A DNA stretch of 40,421 nt from an uncultured Bacilli bacterium (GTDB lineage: Bacteria > Bacillota_I > Bacilli_A > RF39 > UBA660): NCBI GenBank assembly GCA_944363595.1, contig CALVUN010000068.1, forward strand, positions 1 to 40,421, written 5' to 3'. The translations under genes and the position numbers were made by a program. The notes beneath the pieces are model-generated. The model had not been told where the DNA came from, made no database searches, and saw only the letters and a program-made list of their open reading frames with translations. Position 1 is the first letter of the stretch. Each line of letters begins with the position of its first letter. This document shows, in pieces, positions 1 to 8,186 of the stretch.

Positions 1-474
1 ACTATAAATCCTAGTTTCTCTAATCCAGTGGTTAAAAATTGTACTGTGGATAGTGATAACAATAGTAATAAATGTAATACTTTTAGTCAAAATCCAGAGG
101 ACATTTCACCACTATTGGTAAAAGAGCCTCTATATATAAATACTATAGATAATAAGATAAATATAGATAAAACAAAATTAAATCTATGTTTTCTAACAGA
201 GTCACTTGTAGATTTGAAATTTATTGAACTAAACAATATAGATATATTCTCTTATGATTATTTCTTAACTGACTTACTTAATAAAGAAAATTACAAAGAT
301 GTAATATGTGTAGTTAATTATGTAGTTAAACACATAATGAATAACAAATATAATGATGAAAATAATAATCCAATACAAAATTTATTATCTTATTTTAAAG
401 CTTCTGTCATTACTAATCTTGAGAATTATAAAATTAAAAAAGACCCACATCTATTTGATGACTGGGGTCTGTAG
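1..474 (+). CDS. 3' end of an unidentified protein, possibly a mobile-element replication protein
   Basis: The frame is open from the first base of the window to the TAG at 472-474, so this is the C-terminal part of a longer gene. A GTG at 28 is possible as a start but has no convincing ribosome binding site, and the frame continues upstream of it. The visible 157 residues are rich in Asn, Asp and Ile. They end in a helical segment of the type NNPIQNLLSYFKASVITNL followed by a short DPHLFDDWGL tail. This 'open-ended helix, YFK, then acidic Trp tail' arrangement reminds me of the C-termini of phage or plasmid replication initiators of Firmicutes, but that is a resemblance, not an identification. 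It sits upstream of the broken end of spoIVA, which makes a mobile-element origin plausible. Confidence 0.55.
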   Translation, partial: TINPSFSNPVVKNCTVDSDNNSNKCNTFSQNPEDISPLLVKEPLYINTIDNKINIDKTKLNLCFLTESLVDLKFIELNNIDIFSYDYFLTDLLNKENYKDVICVVNYVVKHIMNNKYNDENNNPIQNLLSYFKASVITNLENYKIKKDPHLFDDWGL

Positions 475-872
475 CCACTGATATAAAATATATTAAAATA
501 ACATTATGATAATAAATATGAATATTTATAATCTAATAGTTATTTTTATTTTATATCTTTATTGTGTATTTTTATATACCAAATTTAAACGAAACGATTA
601 AGATATATATTTATATTAATTTTTATAAAACGAATCACAGGGATTATCCAGATTAATTCTGGTGATATGTTTGGTTAATAATTTAATGATTTATACTAAT
701 TATGCTAAAGTTTTAGGCACATTATCAAGGGTATCTTAATAAAGATGATATTGTGATAATGTATTATAAGTTTTGATTTAAATCTTTTCTATTATAGTAT
801 TTAATGGTATAATTGTTGTGAAAAAAATTAATGTTAAAAATTAATTATATTGTTTTATAGAAATGTCTACAT
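475..872. other. Gene-poor AT-rich stretch with one long inverted repeat
   Basis: No credible coding frame or RNA gene is visible here. The only structure I see is an imperfect hairpin at 718-763. Its arms ACATTATCA (719-727) and TGATAATGT (754-762) match perfectly over 9 bp, and the interior can pair further (ATCTT/AGAT). It has no U-run, so it is not an obvious terminator. The stretch separates the left-edge gene from the truncated spoIVA. Confidence 0.5.
719..762. repeat. Inverted repeat, 9-bp perfect arms
   Basis: Arms at 719-727 and 754-762 are exact reverse complements. The 26-bp interior holds a weaker second pairing (TATCTT against AAGATGATA). There is no T-run on either side and no flanking gene to regulate, so the role is unknown. 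It could be a protein-binding palindrome or a remnant of a mobile-element end. Confidence 0.4.
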
Positions 873-2159
873 CTACATAGTAGGTAATAGTATGTTTTTC
901 ATATCTTTTAAAAGGAAGCAATCTCTCAAATGAGTACGCTTCCTTTTTGTACATATTATGTGTATTGATGGAGCTTTAGCTTTTAACTTAACCCCATATC
1001 TACCACCTTGTTTAATAATTTCTGGTGTTTCCAAATTCATATCAGCTAGTGTAGGTGCAGCAATTCCATATCCTGTTTGTTTTACCATCTTTAATGCACC
1101 TTTAATTTGGTCATATTCAGTTTTAGCCTCATTAAATTCTTGAAACAGAGATAACAAATTAGCTTTAGAAGTAATATCTGTACCAATAATATCGTTTAAT
1201 ACTTGATCATATAAACCACTTGGAGCTTCTAAATTAATTGTAACTTCTCCCGTCGAGGCATTAACATCAGATAAATAAGCTTTACTAATATATTCACAAT
1301 CTGTAAAAGCTTGATTAATCTTATCAATATCCCTAAGTTTATTAACTTCGACAACACTATTTTTAATTTTATCAATATAAGTTTTTTTAATATTATGATT
1401 ATGTTTTAAAACAGCAATCCAATCAGGCATATTAACTTTAACTTCCTCAACAGGAAATTCGTATAGCGCCTCTTTTAAAATACCATACATATCTCTTTCT
1501 TGCATATTTTCAACACTAATAGGAATAACAGGTACACCATAATTTTCTTTCATAGATTCTGCTAGTTTTTCAGTTTCTGGTAACATTGGATGAGCAGAAT
1601 TTAAAATAACAATAAAAGGTTTATTCAAACTCTTAAGTTCAGTAATAACAGTATCCTCAGCTTCTAAATATTCATTTCTAGGAATATCACCAATAGAGCC
1701 ATCAGTAGTCATAACAATTCCAATTGTTGAATGTTCTTTAATAACCTTTTCTGTCCCAATTTCCGCGGCTTCCACAAAAGGAATTGCTTCAGAATACCAA
1801 GGAGTCATAACATATCTAGGACCATTCTCATCTTCATATCCCTTCGCTGCATTAATAACATACCCAACACAATCAATCATTCTAATATTAGCACTAAAAT
1901 CATCGATCATAATTTTTGTAGCAGTCGCCGGAACAAATTTTGGCTCCGTTGTCATTATCGTTTTACCAGCAGCCGCTTGTGGTAACTCATCTAAAGCCCT
2001 TTTTCTTTCAATTTCATCAGGAATATTTGGAATAACAAGAGTTTCCATAAATCTTCTAATAAATGTAGATTTACCTGTTCTAACCGCACCAACTACACCT
2101 AGATAAATATCTCCCCCTGTTCTTTCCGCAATATTTTTTATAACATCAATTTTTTCCAT
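873..2159 (-). CDS. spoIVA: SpoIVA, spore coat morphogenetic ATPase with lost C-terminus
   Basis: In spore formers SpoIVA is an ATPase that polymerises on the outer forespore membrane and founds the coat. The N-terminus is typical, with a Walker A GAVRTGKS at about residues 24-31, and the similarity I recognise runs to KAPSIHII at about residue 402. Family members are usually about 490 residues and end in a conserved region needed for coat assembly. Here the last 26 residues (CTKRKRTHLRD... to the stop) are Lys/Arg-rich, overlap a terminator-like hairpin and do not resemble SpoIVA. About 90 residues of the normal C-terminus are therefore missing. The start is well set: AGAGGT lies 6 bases before the ATG. 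The order der, spoVIF, spoIVA agrees with the Bacillus arrangement. The product is probably non-functional as it stands, unless the 3' end is restored by recombination. Confidence 0.9.
   Translation of the reverse strand: MEKIDVIKNIAERTGGDIYLGVVGAVRTGKSTFIRRFMETLVIPNIPDEIERKRALDELPQAAAGKTIMTTEPKFVPATATKIMIDDFSANIRMIDCVGYVINAAKGYEDENGPRYVMTPWYSEAIPFVEAAEIGTEKVIKEHSTIGIVMTTDGSIGDIPRNEYLEAEDTVITELKSLNKPFIVILNSAHPMLPETEKLAESMKENYGVPVIPISVENMQERDMYGILKEALYEFPVEEVKVNMPDWIAVLKHNHNIKKTYIDKIKNSVVEVNKLRDIDKINQAFTDCEYISKAYLSDVNASTGEVTINLEAPSGLYDQVLNDIIGTDITSKANLLSLFQEFNEAKTEYDQIKGALKMVKQTGYGIAAPTLADMNLETPEIIKQGGRYGVKLKAKAPSIHIICTKRKRTHLRDCFLLKDMKNILLPTM
910..948. terminator. Terminator-like hairpin at the broken end of spoIVA
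   Basis: AAAAGGAAGC (910-919) pairs perfectly with GCTTCCTTTT (938-947), giving a 10-bp stem. The loop can form a small inner hairpin (CTC/GAG). T-runs lie on both sides, so it could terminate transcription from either direction. Unusually, it lies inside the open reading frame that extends from spoIVA, in the part that no longer looks like SpoIVA. Confidence 0.65.
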
Positions 2160-2228
2160 AATCTACCTCTTTTCTTTTATTCATTAAATCATATTCTATA
2201 TAACTTAAAATATAACTAAATATAAAAA

Positions 2229-2252
2229 AAAGACTAAAAATTTTTAAGTCTT
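2229..2252 (-). terminator. Terminator after the amidotransferase gene
   Basis: Read on the minus strand, AAGACT, then AAAAA/TTTTT, then AGTCTT forms a stem with one bulged T, followed by eight T. It overlaps the stop codon of the glutamine amidotransferase gene and separates that operon from spoIVA. Confidence 0.7.
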
Positions 2253-2869
2253 CTTTTCACTACTTCACTAATAAAGAAGTTATAAAGATTATCCATATTA
2301 TCCAGATCTTCCGGATGCCATTGAACACCAATTAAAAAATGTTCATCATCGATCCATTCAATAGCCTCAATTACTCCATCACTACTATTAGCACTTACTA
2401 TAAATGGCTTATTAACTTTAGGAATACAATACAAATGTCTAGAATTAACCATTAACTTTTCACCCAATATTTTTTCCAAATAAGTTCCTGGAACAGTATT
2501 AATAAGATGCCTTTTATCTTTACTATAGTGGTTATCAACCTTAACCAATTCATTTTCATCTTTTTTAAGGCTATATAAACCCATAATTTGATGTCCCATA
2601 CAAATACCCATTAAAGGAATATTATTCTTAATAGCATAATCTACAATTTGAAAATGATAGGGAAAAATATCACAACCACCTTGAATAATAATCCCATCAC
2701 ATAAATTCAAAACATCATAGTCAATACTATCATCATTATCAAAAGAAATAATTCCAATATAACTACATCTATTATGCAAATATTTTAAATTATTTTTAAC
2801 AATTCCTTGTATTACCGTTCCATTGACAACTTCATCACGTCCAACAATTCCAATAATAATATTACCCAT
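2234..2869 (-). CDS. Class-I glutamine amidotransferase, gamma-glutamyl-GABA hydrolase (peptidase C26) type
   Basis: This 211-residue protein has the complete class-I amidotransferase triad: the nucleophile in GICMGHQ (Cys near residue 90) and the His and Glu of GVQWHPED (near 184 and 186). There is no synthetase domain. Stand-alone enzymes of this kind (PuuD and relatives) hydrolyse gamma-glutamyl amides, for example gamma-glutamyl-gamma-aminobutyrate in polyamine breakdown. Which amide is cleaved here cannot be read from the sequence. The ATG overlaps a TAA in the former spoVIF frame (TAATG) and has no strong ribosome binding site of its own. Translation was therefore probably coupled to full-length spoVIF, and the premature stop there may lower it. 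A link to the polyamine-type operon 7 kb away is possible but unproven. Confidence 0.8.
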   Translation of the reverse strand: MGNIIIGIVGRDEVVNGTVIQGIVKNNLKYLHNRCSYIGIISFDNDDSIDYDVLNLCDGIIIQGGCDIFPYHFQIVDYAIKNNIPLMGICMGHQIMGLYSLKKDENELVKVDNHYSKDKRHLINTVPGTYLEKILGEKLMVNSRHLYCIPKVNKPFIVSANSSDGVIEAIEWIDDEHFLIGVQWHPEDLDNMDNLYNFFISEVVKRRLKNF

Positions 2870-2934
2870 TAATCCAAATACTTATCTAAATTATTAGGAA
2901 CTTGATTATTAAGAACAGCATTAATAATCTTTTA
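2869..2934 (-). other. Former 3' end of spoVIF behind an in-frame TAA
   Basis: After the TAA that ends spoVIF (2932-2934) the same frame stays open for 20 codons, KIINAVLNNQVPNNLDKYLD, to a second TAA at 2869-2871. That reads like the expected family tail (KEKE, an acidic residue, KII...). A single base change, for example GAA to TAA, would explain it. The full frame would give 81 residues with codon 61 as the stop. Confidence 0.65.
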
Positions 2935-3114
2935 TTCCTTTTCTTTAGAGACCTCTTTTCCCGTCATTTTAGAAATATCTCTAATAACCTCTTTTAAAGT
3001 ATCTTCATTTTTCATATCACCTTGTTGTAACTTAGATGCCAAAGATAAAATAGTTTCTTTATTAACATTAGTTTTCTTTTCAATTTTTTTAAAAAAATTA
3101 TCTGAAAAAGCCAT
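2932..3114 (-). CDS. SpoVIF-family sporulation protein, shortened by a premature stop
   Basis: This 60-residue protein has the SpoVIF (stage VI sporulation protein F) pattern FFKKIEKKTNVNKETILSLA ... LKEVIRDISKMTGKEVSKEKE. Family members run to roughly 80-90 residues. SpoVIF-type proteins act late in spore coat assembly; their biochemistry is poorly known. The start is clear, with AGGAGGT 7 bases before the ATG. The stop comes early: the frame continues for 20 sensible codons beyond it to the start of the next gene. The position between der and spoIVA fits the sporulation neighbourhood of other Bacillota. Whether the short product still works is unknown. Confidence 0.75.
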   Translation of the reverse strand: MAFSDNFFKKIEKKTNVNKETILSLASKLQQGDMKNEDTLKEVIRDISKMTGKEVSKEKE

Positions 3115-3165
3115 TAAAAAACCTCCTACAATAATATTTTATGTAAAAGGCCTAAATATGTTATT

Positions 3166-4479
3166 TTAATTTTCTCCCTTACTTTTAAATTGAATAACAA
3201 TAGGGGTACCTTCAAAATCAAAATTTTCTCTTATCTTATTTTCCAAATATCTTTCGTAAGAAAAATGAACAAGTCCCTTATTATTAACATTAAAAGTAAA
3301 TTTAGGAGGCTGTATTCCCGTTTGACTAACAAAATAAATTTTTAATCTCTTACCCTTATAACTAGGAGGTTGATTTAATAAAACAGCATCTCTAATAACA
3401 TCATTTAAAACACTTGTCTTAACCTCTTTCTTAGAGTTTTCATATACCCTAATAATTTCAGGCATTAAAGTATGAATTCTTTTTTTAGTTAAAGCTGATA
3501 AGAAAACAACTGGTACATAAGTAATAAACTGAAATTCCTTTCTAATTAATTTAGTGTAACTAGCAATATCATTTTTATCACTTACAGCATCCCATTTATT
3601 AACAACAATAACCATCGCTTTACCAGCTTCTAAAGCATAACCAGCGATATGCTTATCATGAGCTTTAATACCATCTAAAGCATCAATAACAAGCACACAA
3701 ACGTCACTTCTTTCAATAGCTTTCATACTACGAATAACACTATATTTTTCAATATTTTCATAAATTTTTCCACTTTTTCTAATACCTGCCGTATCAATTG
3801 CAACAAAATCTTTTCCTTCATATTTAAAAGGAGTATCAACAGCATCCCTAGTAGTCCCTGCAATATCAGACACAATAGCTTTATCTTCGTTCAAAAGAGC
3901 ATTAACTAAGCTGCTCTTCCCCACATTAGGACGACCAATGATAGAAAATTTAATAATATTATCCTCATATTCCTTATCAACAGAAGGCTTAAGTAGAGAA
4001 GTAATTTCATCTAACAATACCCCTATTCCAATATTATGTTCTCCTGATACTCCAATTACCTTATCAAAACCCAGTTCATAAAAGTTATAAATATTGTCTT
4101 CTCTTTTAGTATTATCAATCTTATTAACCGCAACAATAACATCTTTTCCTGCTTTTTTAAGCATATCCCTAACAACATAATCATTTTGATTAAGTTCCGT
4201 CATTCCATCGACAATAAAAACAACAATATCCGCCTCATCGATTGCAATTGCCACTTGAATTTTAATTTCATCATTAAATGTATCATCAGAAACATCAATT
4301 CCACCTGTATCGATCAAATGAAATTTAAAATTATTATATTCAACATCCCCATAAATTCTATCTCTTGTAACACCAGGTGTATCATCAATAATTGATATTC
4401 TTTTTCCCACTAAGCGATTAAAAATAGTACTTTTACCCACATTAGGACGACCAACTAAAGCAACTGTACTCATACGCAT
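3166..4479 (-). CDS. der: Ribosome-assembly GTPase Der (EngA)
   Basis: Der is an essential double GTPase that helps mature the 50S subunit. The protein has two tandem G domains, each with a GRPNVGKS P-loop (near residues 9-17 and 180-188), followed by DTPGVTRD or DTAGIRK switch regions and NKID / NKWD guanine-specificity motifs. A C-terminal KH-like domain runs to residue 437, the normal length. I place the start at the ATG at 4479 (MRMSTVALVG), because GAGGTGAT lies just upstream. An in-frame start 8 codons earlier (4503) would put that binding site inside the gene. A TATAAT-like -10 box is visible on the minus strand at about 4505-4510, so der may have its own promoter. Confidence 0.96.
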   Translation of the reverse strand: MRMSTVALVGRPNVGKSTIFNRLVGKRISIIDDTPGVTRDRIYGDVEYNNFKFHLIDTGGIDVSDDTFNDEIKIQVAIAIDEADIVVFIVDGMTELNQNDYVVRDMLKKAGKDVIVAVNKIDNTKREDNIYNFYELGFDKVIGVSGEHNIGIGVLLDEITSLLKPSVDKEYEDNIIKFSIIGRPNVGKSSLVNALLNEDKAIVSDIAGTTRDAVDTPFKYEGKDFVAIDTAGIRKSGKIYENIEKYSVIRSMKAIERSDVCVLVIDALDGIKAHDKHIAGYALEAGKAMVIVVNKWDAVSDKNDIASYTKLIRKEFQFITYVPVVFLSALTKKRIHTLMPEIIRVYENSKKEVKTSVLNDVIRDAVLLNQPPSYKGKRLKIYFVSQTGIQPPKFTFNVNNKGLVHFSYERYLENKIRENFDFEGTPIVIQFKSKGEN

Positions 4480-4535
4480 AAAAATCACCTCACAATTTAC
4501 CAATATTATACCAAAAAAAAATAAATATAGCTAGC

Positions 4536-5006
4536 CTAAATATTAATGGTAACACCCTTCCTTATCGTATTCAAATCCTTGTATATAATTTCCCTAGCTT
4601 CTAATAAACAACAAAATAACCCATCATCAATATCATGATTAATTTCTAAATAAAACTTATTATCATAATAATATAAAGTATGCCCATGTAAATCATTATC
4701 TTTAACCATAAAATAATCAATTTCATATAAAAAAGAACTATCAATATGAAAAACAATCTTGACATCAATTTTATCATCAATATCATCACAATTCCTATTC
4801 TCAATTTCAATTATCATTCCATAAAACAAATCAATATAAATATCTAAAAATACCATTCCTTTAATTTTTCTTTTTCTAAGAATCTTAACAATAACAATCT
4901 TAACAAAATCTTCAATATCATCTCTATTATAAATGTCAATATCACCTAGTATACATTTAGGTATTTTCAATAAAGATTTATTTTTATCAATAACACTATA
5001 AAACAT
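4536..5006 (-). CDS. Hypothetical protein between engB and der
   Basis: I do not recognise this 156-residue protein. It is acidic and rich in Ile and Asp, with no signal peptide and no convincing membrane segment. A central stretch of alternating hydrophobic residues (KIKGMVFLDIYIDLFYGMIIEIE) suggests a beta-sheet core, and there is a DLHGHTLYYYDNKFYLEINHD region with two His. It has a good ribosome binding site (AGGTGAAG before the ATG) and sits between two ribosome-assembly GTPases on the same strand, so it is probably co-transcribed past a terminator at the end of engB. A role in ribosome assembly would be a guess from location only. Confidence 0.7.
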   Translation of the reverse strand: MFYSVIDKNKSLLKIPKCILGDIDIYNRDDIEDFVKIVIVKILRKRKIKGMVFLDIYIDLFYGMIIEIENRNCDDIDDKIDVKIVFHIDSSFLYEIDYFMVKDNDLHGHTLYYYDNKFYLEINHDIDDGLFCCLLEAREIIYKDLNTIRKGVTINI

Positions 5007-5033
5007 AACTTCACCTAAAATAGTTTATTCTAA

Positions 5034-5067
5034 AATAAAAAAGAGGCTACTCACCATTAACCTCTTT
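5034..5067 (-). terminator. Terminator overlapping the end of engB
   Basis: On the minus strand AAAGAGG pairs with CCTCTTT around a 14-base loop and is followed by a T-rich tract. The stem includes the last codons and stop of engB. It probably reduces, rather than abolishes, read-through into the downstream unknown gene and der. Confidence 0.6.
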
Positions 5068-5634
5068 ATCAATAATATTAAAAACTTCTTGTTTTCCAAT
5101 TTTTGTAATAGTAGAAAACAATACCAAATCATCGTTACTAATTCCCAACGTTTTAATAATAATATTCTTATTTTTTTCAAATGAACTTTTCTTAACTTTA
5201 TCAGCTTTAGTAGCAATAACCGTTACAGGTATTTTATAATAATTCAAAAAATTATACATTAAAACATCATCCTCTGTTGGTTTATGTCTAAAATCAACTA
5301 ACATAAAGACTCTTTTTAAATTCTCTCTAACTTCTAAATAATCTTCAATAATTAAACCAAATTTATTTTTTAGTTTCTTACTAACTTTAGCAAAACCATA
5401 TCCAGGTACATCAACAAAATAAAACTCATCATTAACTTTAAAAAAATTAAGAGTTTGTGTCTTTCCAGGCCTAGATGATGTTCTAGCAAAATTCTTTCTA
5501 TTAATTAAAGTATTAATAAAACTACTTTTTCCAACGTTACTTCTTCCTACTAGTAAAAACTCTGGTTTATTATCTTCAGGATATTGACTTCTTCTAACTG
5601 CAGAGATAACAAGCTCAATACTTGTAATCTTCAT
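5047..5634 (-). CDS. engB: Ribosome-assembly GTPase EngB (YsxC/YihA)
   Basis: EngB is a small GTPase needed for late 50S assembly. The 195-residue length is normal. Motifs in order are GRSNVGKSS (P-loop, residues 30-38), SSRPGKTQ (switch I), VDVPGYGFA (switch II) and TKADK (guanine specificity, near residue 147). The start ATG is supported by GAGGTGAT 4 bases upstream. It heads the minus-strand block that continues to der. In Bacillus engB follows lonA; here it stands divergently from pyrG. Confidence 0.95.
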   Translation of the reverse strand: MKITSIELVISAVRRSQYPEDNKPEFLLVGRSNVGKSSFINTLINRKNFARTSSRPGKTQTLNFFKVNDEFYFVDVPGYGFAKVSKKLKNKFGLIIEDYLEVRENLKRVFMLVDFRHKPTEDDVLMYNFLNYYKIPVTVIATKADKVKKSSFEKNKNIIIKTLGISNDDLVLFSTITKIGKQEVFNIIDKEVNGE

Positions 5635-5776
5635 AAAATCACCTCGTCATAAATGTATTATATCAAAAAACAAGTAAATAAGCAAATCAGAGCCTTGAGA
5701 ACTGTAAATTTCATATATTCAAAAATTAAAATTATAACAATGTTTATCATTTTTCGTAAAAAAATTCATAATAAAA

Positions 5777-5805
5777 TTTACATTTAAAAATAACCATGCT
5801 ATAAT
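5777..5805 (+). promoter_or_regulatory. Sigma-A-type promoter of pyrG
   Basis: TTTACA (5777-5782) and TATAAT (5800-5805) are separated by 17 bases. Transcription would start near 5811-5814, about 35 bases before the pyrG ATG. Confidence 0.8.
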
Positions 5806-5811
5806 TAAATA

Positions 5812-5848
5812 GAGCCTATGCCTCTCACAAAGAAAGAGGTGTTTTTTT
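5812..5848 (+). promoter_or_regulatory. pyrG leader: hairpin with U-run overlapping the ribosome binding site
   Basis: CCTCT (5821-5825) can pair with AGAGG (5835-5839), and the stem is followed by TG and seven T directly before the ATG. The 3' arm is also the Shine-Dalgarno sequence. In several Gram-positives pyrG is controlled by CTP through a leader terminator. There, low CTP causes extra G residues at the transcript start, which pair with a pyrimidine tract. I see no GGGC at the likely start here (it reads GAGCC), so the mechanism may differ or may act on translation. The stem is short, so this is a candidate only. Confidence 0.45.
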
Positions 5849-7471
5849 ATGACAAAGTACATTTTTGTTACAGGAGGTGTTGTATCAGGATTAGGAAAAG
5901 GTATTACCGCTTCAAGTTTAGCTTTATTGTTAAAATCTCGTGGTTATAAAATCTTTATGCAAAAATTTGATCCATATATCAATGTAGATCCAGGAACAAT
6001 GTCTCCTTACCAACATGGTGAAGTTTTCGTAACGGCCGATGGATCTGAAACAGACTTAGATTTAGGCCATTATGAAAGATTTATTGATGAAGAATTAAAC
6101 TATACATCCAATATAACAACAGGAAAAATATACAAGTCTGTCATTGAAAAAGAAAGACGTGGCGACTTTTTAGGAGCAACTGTCCAAATAGTTCCCCACA
6201 TTACTAATGAAATAAAAAATAAAATATATGAAGCAGGAACAACTAGTAAAGCTGATATAGTAATTACTGAAATTGGCGGTACTATTGGTGATATAGAGTC
6301 ACAAGCATTTATTGAAGCATTAAGGCAAGTAAGAAATGAAAAAGGTGCAACCAATACTTTGTTTGTTCATGCTACTTTAGTACCATATATCTATGGTTCA
6401 AACGAATTAAAGACAAAACCAACTCAACATAGTGTAATTGAATTAAGAAGTATGGGTATTCAGCCAGATATTATTGTTTGTCGTACTCCAGTACCTTTAG
6501 AAGATAATATCAAAGCAAAATTATCCCTATATTGTAGTGTCCCAAAAGAAAATGTAATTGATAGCGTCGATGTTGTTAACTTATATCAAATACCAATTAA
6601 TTACTATAATGAGCACATGGATGAAATAGTTTTAAAACAACTAGATTTACATCAAAATACAAGTAATTTAGAAGCATGGAGAAAACTAATTAATACTGTT
6701 GACAATCTCAAAGATGAAATAGAAATAGCTTTAGTAGGAAAATACGTATCATTACATGATGCTTATATATCCGTTGTAGAATCTCTAAAACATGCTGGAT
6801 ATAAATATAACACTAAAATAAATATTAATTGGGTTGATAGTGAAGAATTAGAACATATTGATAATTTATCAGAAATATTTAAAAATAGCAAAGGTATAAT
6901 TGTTCCAGGTGGTTTTGGTAATCGTGGTATTGAAGGTAAAATAAAAGCCATCAAATATGCTCGTGAAAACAATATCCCCTTTTTAGGAATTTGTCTAGGT
7001 ATGCAATTAGCGGTCATAGAATTTGCTAGAAATGTTTGTCATATTGAAGATGCTAATTCTACAGAATTTGATGAATTATGTAAAAATCCCATTATCGATC
7101 TTATGGCTGATCAAAAATCAATTATTAACATGGGTGGAACCCTAAGATTAGGAAACTATGACTGTGAAATAAAAGAAAACACTTTAGCTTATCAAGATTA
7201 TGGTAAAAAGTTAATTCAAGAAAGACATCGTCATCGTTATGAGTTTAACAATAATTATAAAGAAATATTATCTCAACATGGATTAGTTTTTTCTGGCATA
7301 AATCCATCAAGCAATTTAGTAGAAATAATTGAATATCCAAATCATCCCCATTTCATAGCCAGTCAATTTCATCCTGAATTTAAAAGTCGTCCAACTAGAC
7401 CCCATCCTCTCTTCGATTCATTCATAAAAGCTTCTATTAACAATAAAAAAGGAAAGTCAAAAAATAAATAA
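5849..7471 (+). CDS. pyrG: CTP synthase
   Basis: CTP synthase makes CTP from UTP, ATP and glutamine, the last step of de novo cytidine nucleotide synthesis. The 540 residues carry both domains. The N-terminal synthetase has [23 protein letters not shown] and [14 protein letters not shown]. The C-terminal glutamine amidotransferase has [15 protein letters not shown] with the catalytic Cys at residue 382, and [10 protein letters not shown] with the catalytic His and Glu. Length and motifs are normal. The gene is monocistronic: it has its own promoter and leader and ends in a strong terminator shared with the convergent protease gene. Confidence 0.97.
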   Translation: MTKYIFVTGGVVSGLGKGITASSLALLLKSRGYKIFMQKFDPYINVDPGTMSPYQHGEVFVTADGSETDLDLGHYERFIDEELNYTSNITTGKIYKSVIEKERRGDFLGATVQIVPHITNEIKNKIYEAGTTSKADIVITEIGGTIGDIESQAFIEALRQVRNEKGATNTLFVHATLVPYIYGSNELKTKPTQHSVIELRSMGIQPDIIVCRTPVPLEDNIKAKLSLYCSVPKENVIDSVDVVNLYQIPINYYNEHMDEIVLKQLDLHQNTSNLEAWRKLINTVDNLKDEIEIALVGKYVSLHDAYISVVESLKHAGYKYNTKININWVDSEELEHIDNLSEIFKNSKGIIVPGGFGNRGIEGKIKAIKYARENNIPFLGICLGMQLAVIEFARNVCHIEDANSTEFDELCKNPIIDLMADQKSIINMGGTLRLGNYDCEIKENTLAYQDYGKKLIQERHRHRYEFNNNYKEILSQHGLVFSGINPSSNLVEIIEYPNHPHFIASQFHPEFKSRPTRPHPLFDSFIKASINNKKGKSKNK

Positions 7472-7483
7472 CTTTCCTTTTTT
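7445..7483. terminator. Bidirectional terminator between pyrG and the YugP-type protease
   Basis: AAAAAAGGAAAGT (7445-7457) pairs perfectly with ACTTTCCTTTTTT (7471-7483) over 13 bp. T-runs are present in both directions. It covers the last codons of pyrG and the stop of the convergent gene. Confidence 0.85.
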
Positions 7484-8168
7484 AATCTCGATCATTTCCA
7501 CTTACAATTAAGAATAATCTTAGTACCTCGAGAATAGTTGTAACAAGTGATGCAACATATGTTAAGGCAGCCGCCGTTAACATCGTTTTACCTTGATTAA
7601 GTTCATTACGATCCAATAATTTAATTTTTTCAATTTCTTTTAAAGCTCTATTTGAAGCATCAAATTCAACTGGTAATGTAATTAATTGAAACACAAGCAA
7701 AGCACATAGCAATATAATACCAAACATAGCAATATCAAATAAACTAGCAATAATACCTATAAATATAGCAATATAACCAATTTTAGAACAAAAATTAACA
7801 AAAGGTACAATAAAATTTCTAAATTTTAAAAACCAATAACCATTCTTATCTTGAATAGCATGCCCACATTCATGAGCTGCTACTGCAACTGAAGCAATAG
7901 AACTACCATTAAAAACATCTTTTGATAATCTAATGACTTTTCTTTTCGGGTCGTAGTGGTCACTAAGTTCACCCTTTGTTTCAACAATATGAATGTTACT
8001 AAGACCATTTTTATCAAGAATTTGCCTAGCAACTTCAAATCCCGTTATTTCCTTTTGATTACCAATATTTTTAAATTTATTATAACACTTACTAATATAT
8101 ACTTGAGCTGCAATCGTAATAACCATACTTATAATAAGTATCAAATAATTAATAACAACAGTACTCAA
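7482..8168 (-). CDS. yugP: YugP-family membrane zinc metallopeptidase
   Basis: This protein has a HECGH zinc site (HExxH, near residues 99-103), an N-terminal hydrophobic segment, two or three further membrane segments near residues 125-170, and EFDASNRAL downstream that probably supplies another zinc ligand. This is the YugP family (neutral zinc metallopeptidase, about 225-230 residues); its substrate is unknown. I choose the TTG at 8168, because AGAGGTGAT lies 3 bases before it. The alternative TTG at 8183 overlaps that binding site. The gene starts just after cysS on the same strand, so it is the last gene of the cysS operon. Confidence 0.88.
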   Translation of the reverse strand: MSTVVINYLILIISMVITIAAQVYISKCYNKFKNIGNQKEITGFEVARQILDKNGLSNIHIVETKGELSDHYDPKRKVIRLSKDVFNGSSIASVAVAAHECGHAIQDKNGYWFLKFRNFIVPFVNFCSKIGYIAIFIGIIASLFDIAMFGIILLCALLVFQLITLPVEFDASNRALKEIEKIKLLDRNELNQGKTMLTAAALTYVASLVTTILEVLRLFLIVSGNDRD

Positions 8169-8186
8169 TTTATCACCTCTCAATCA

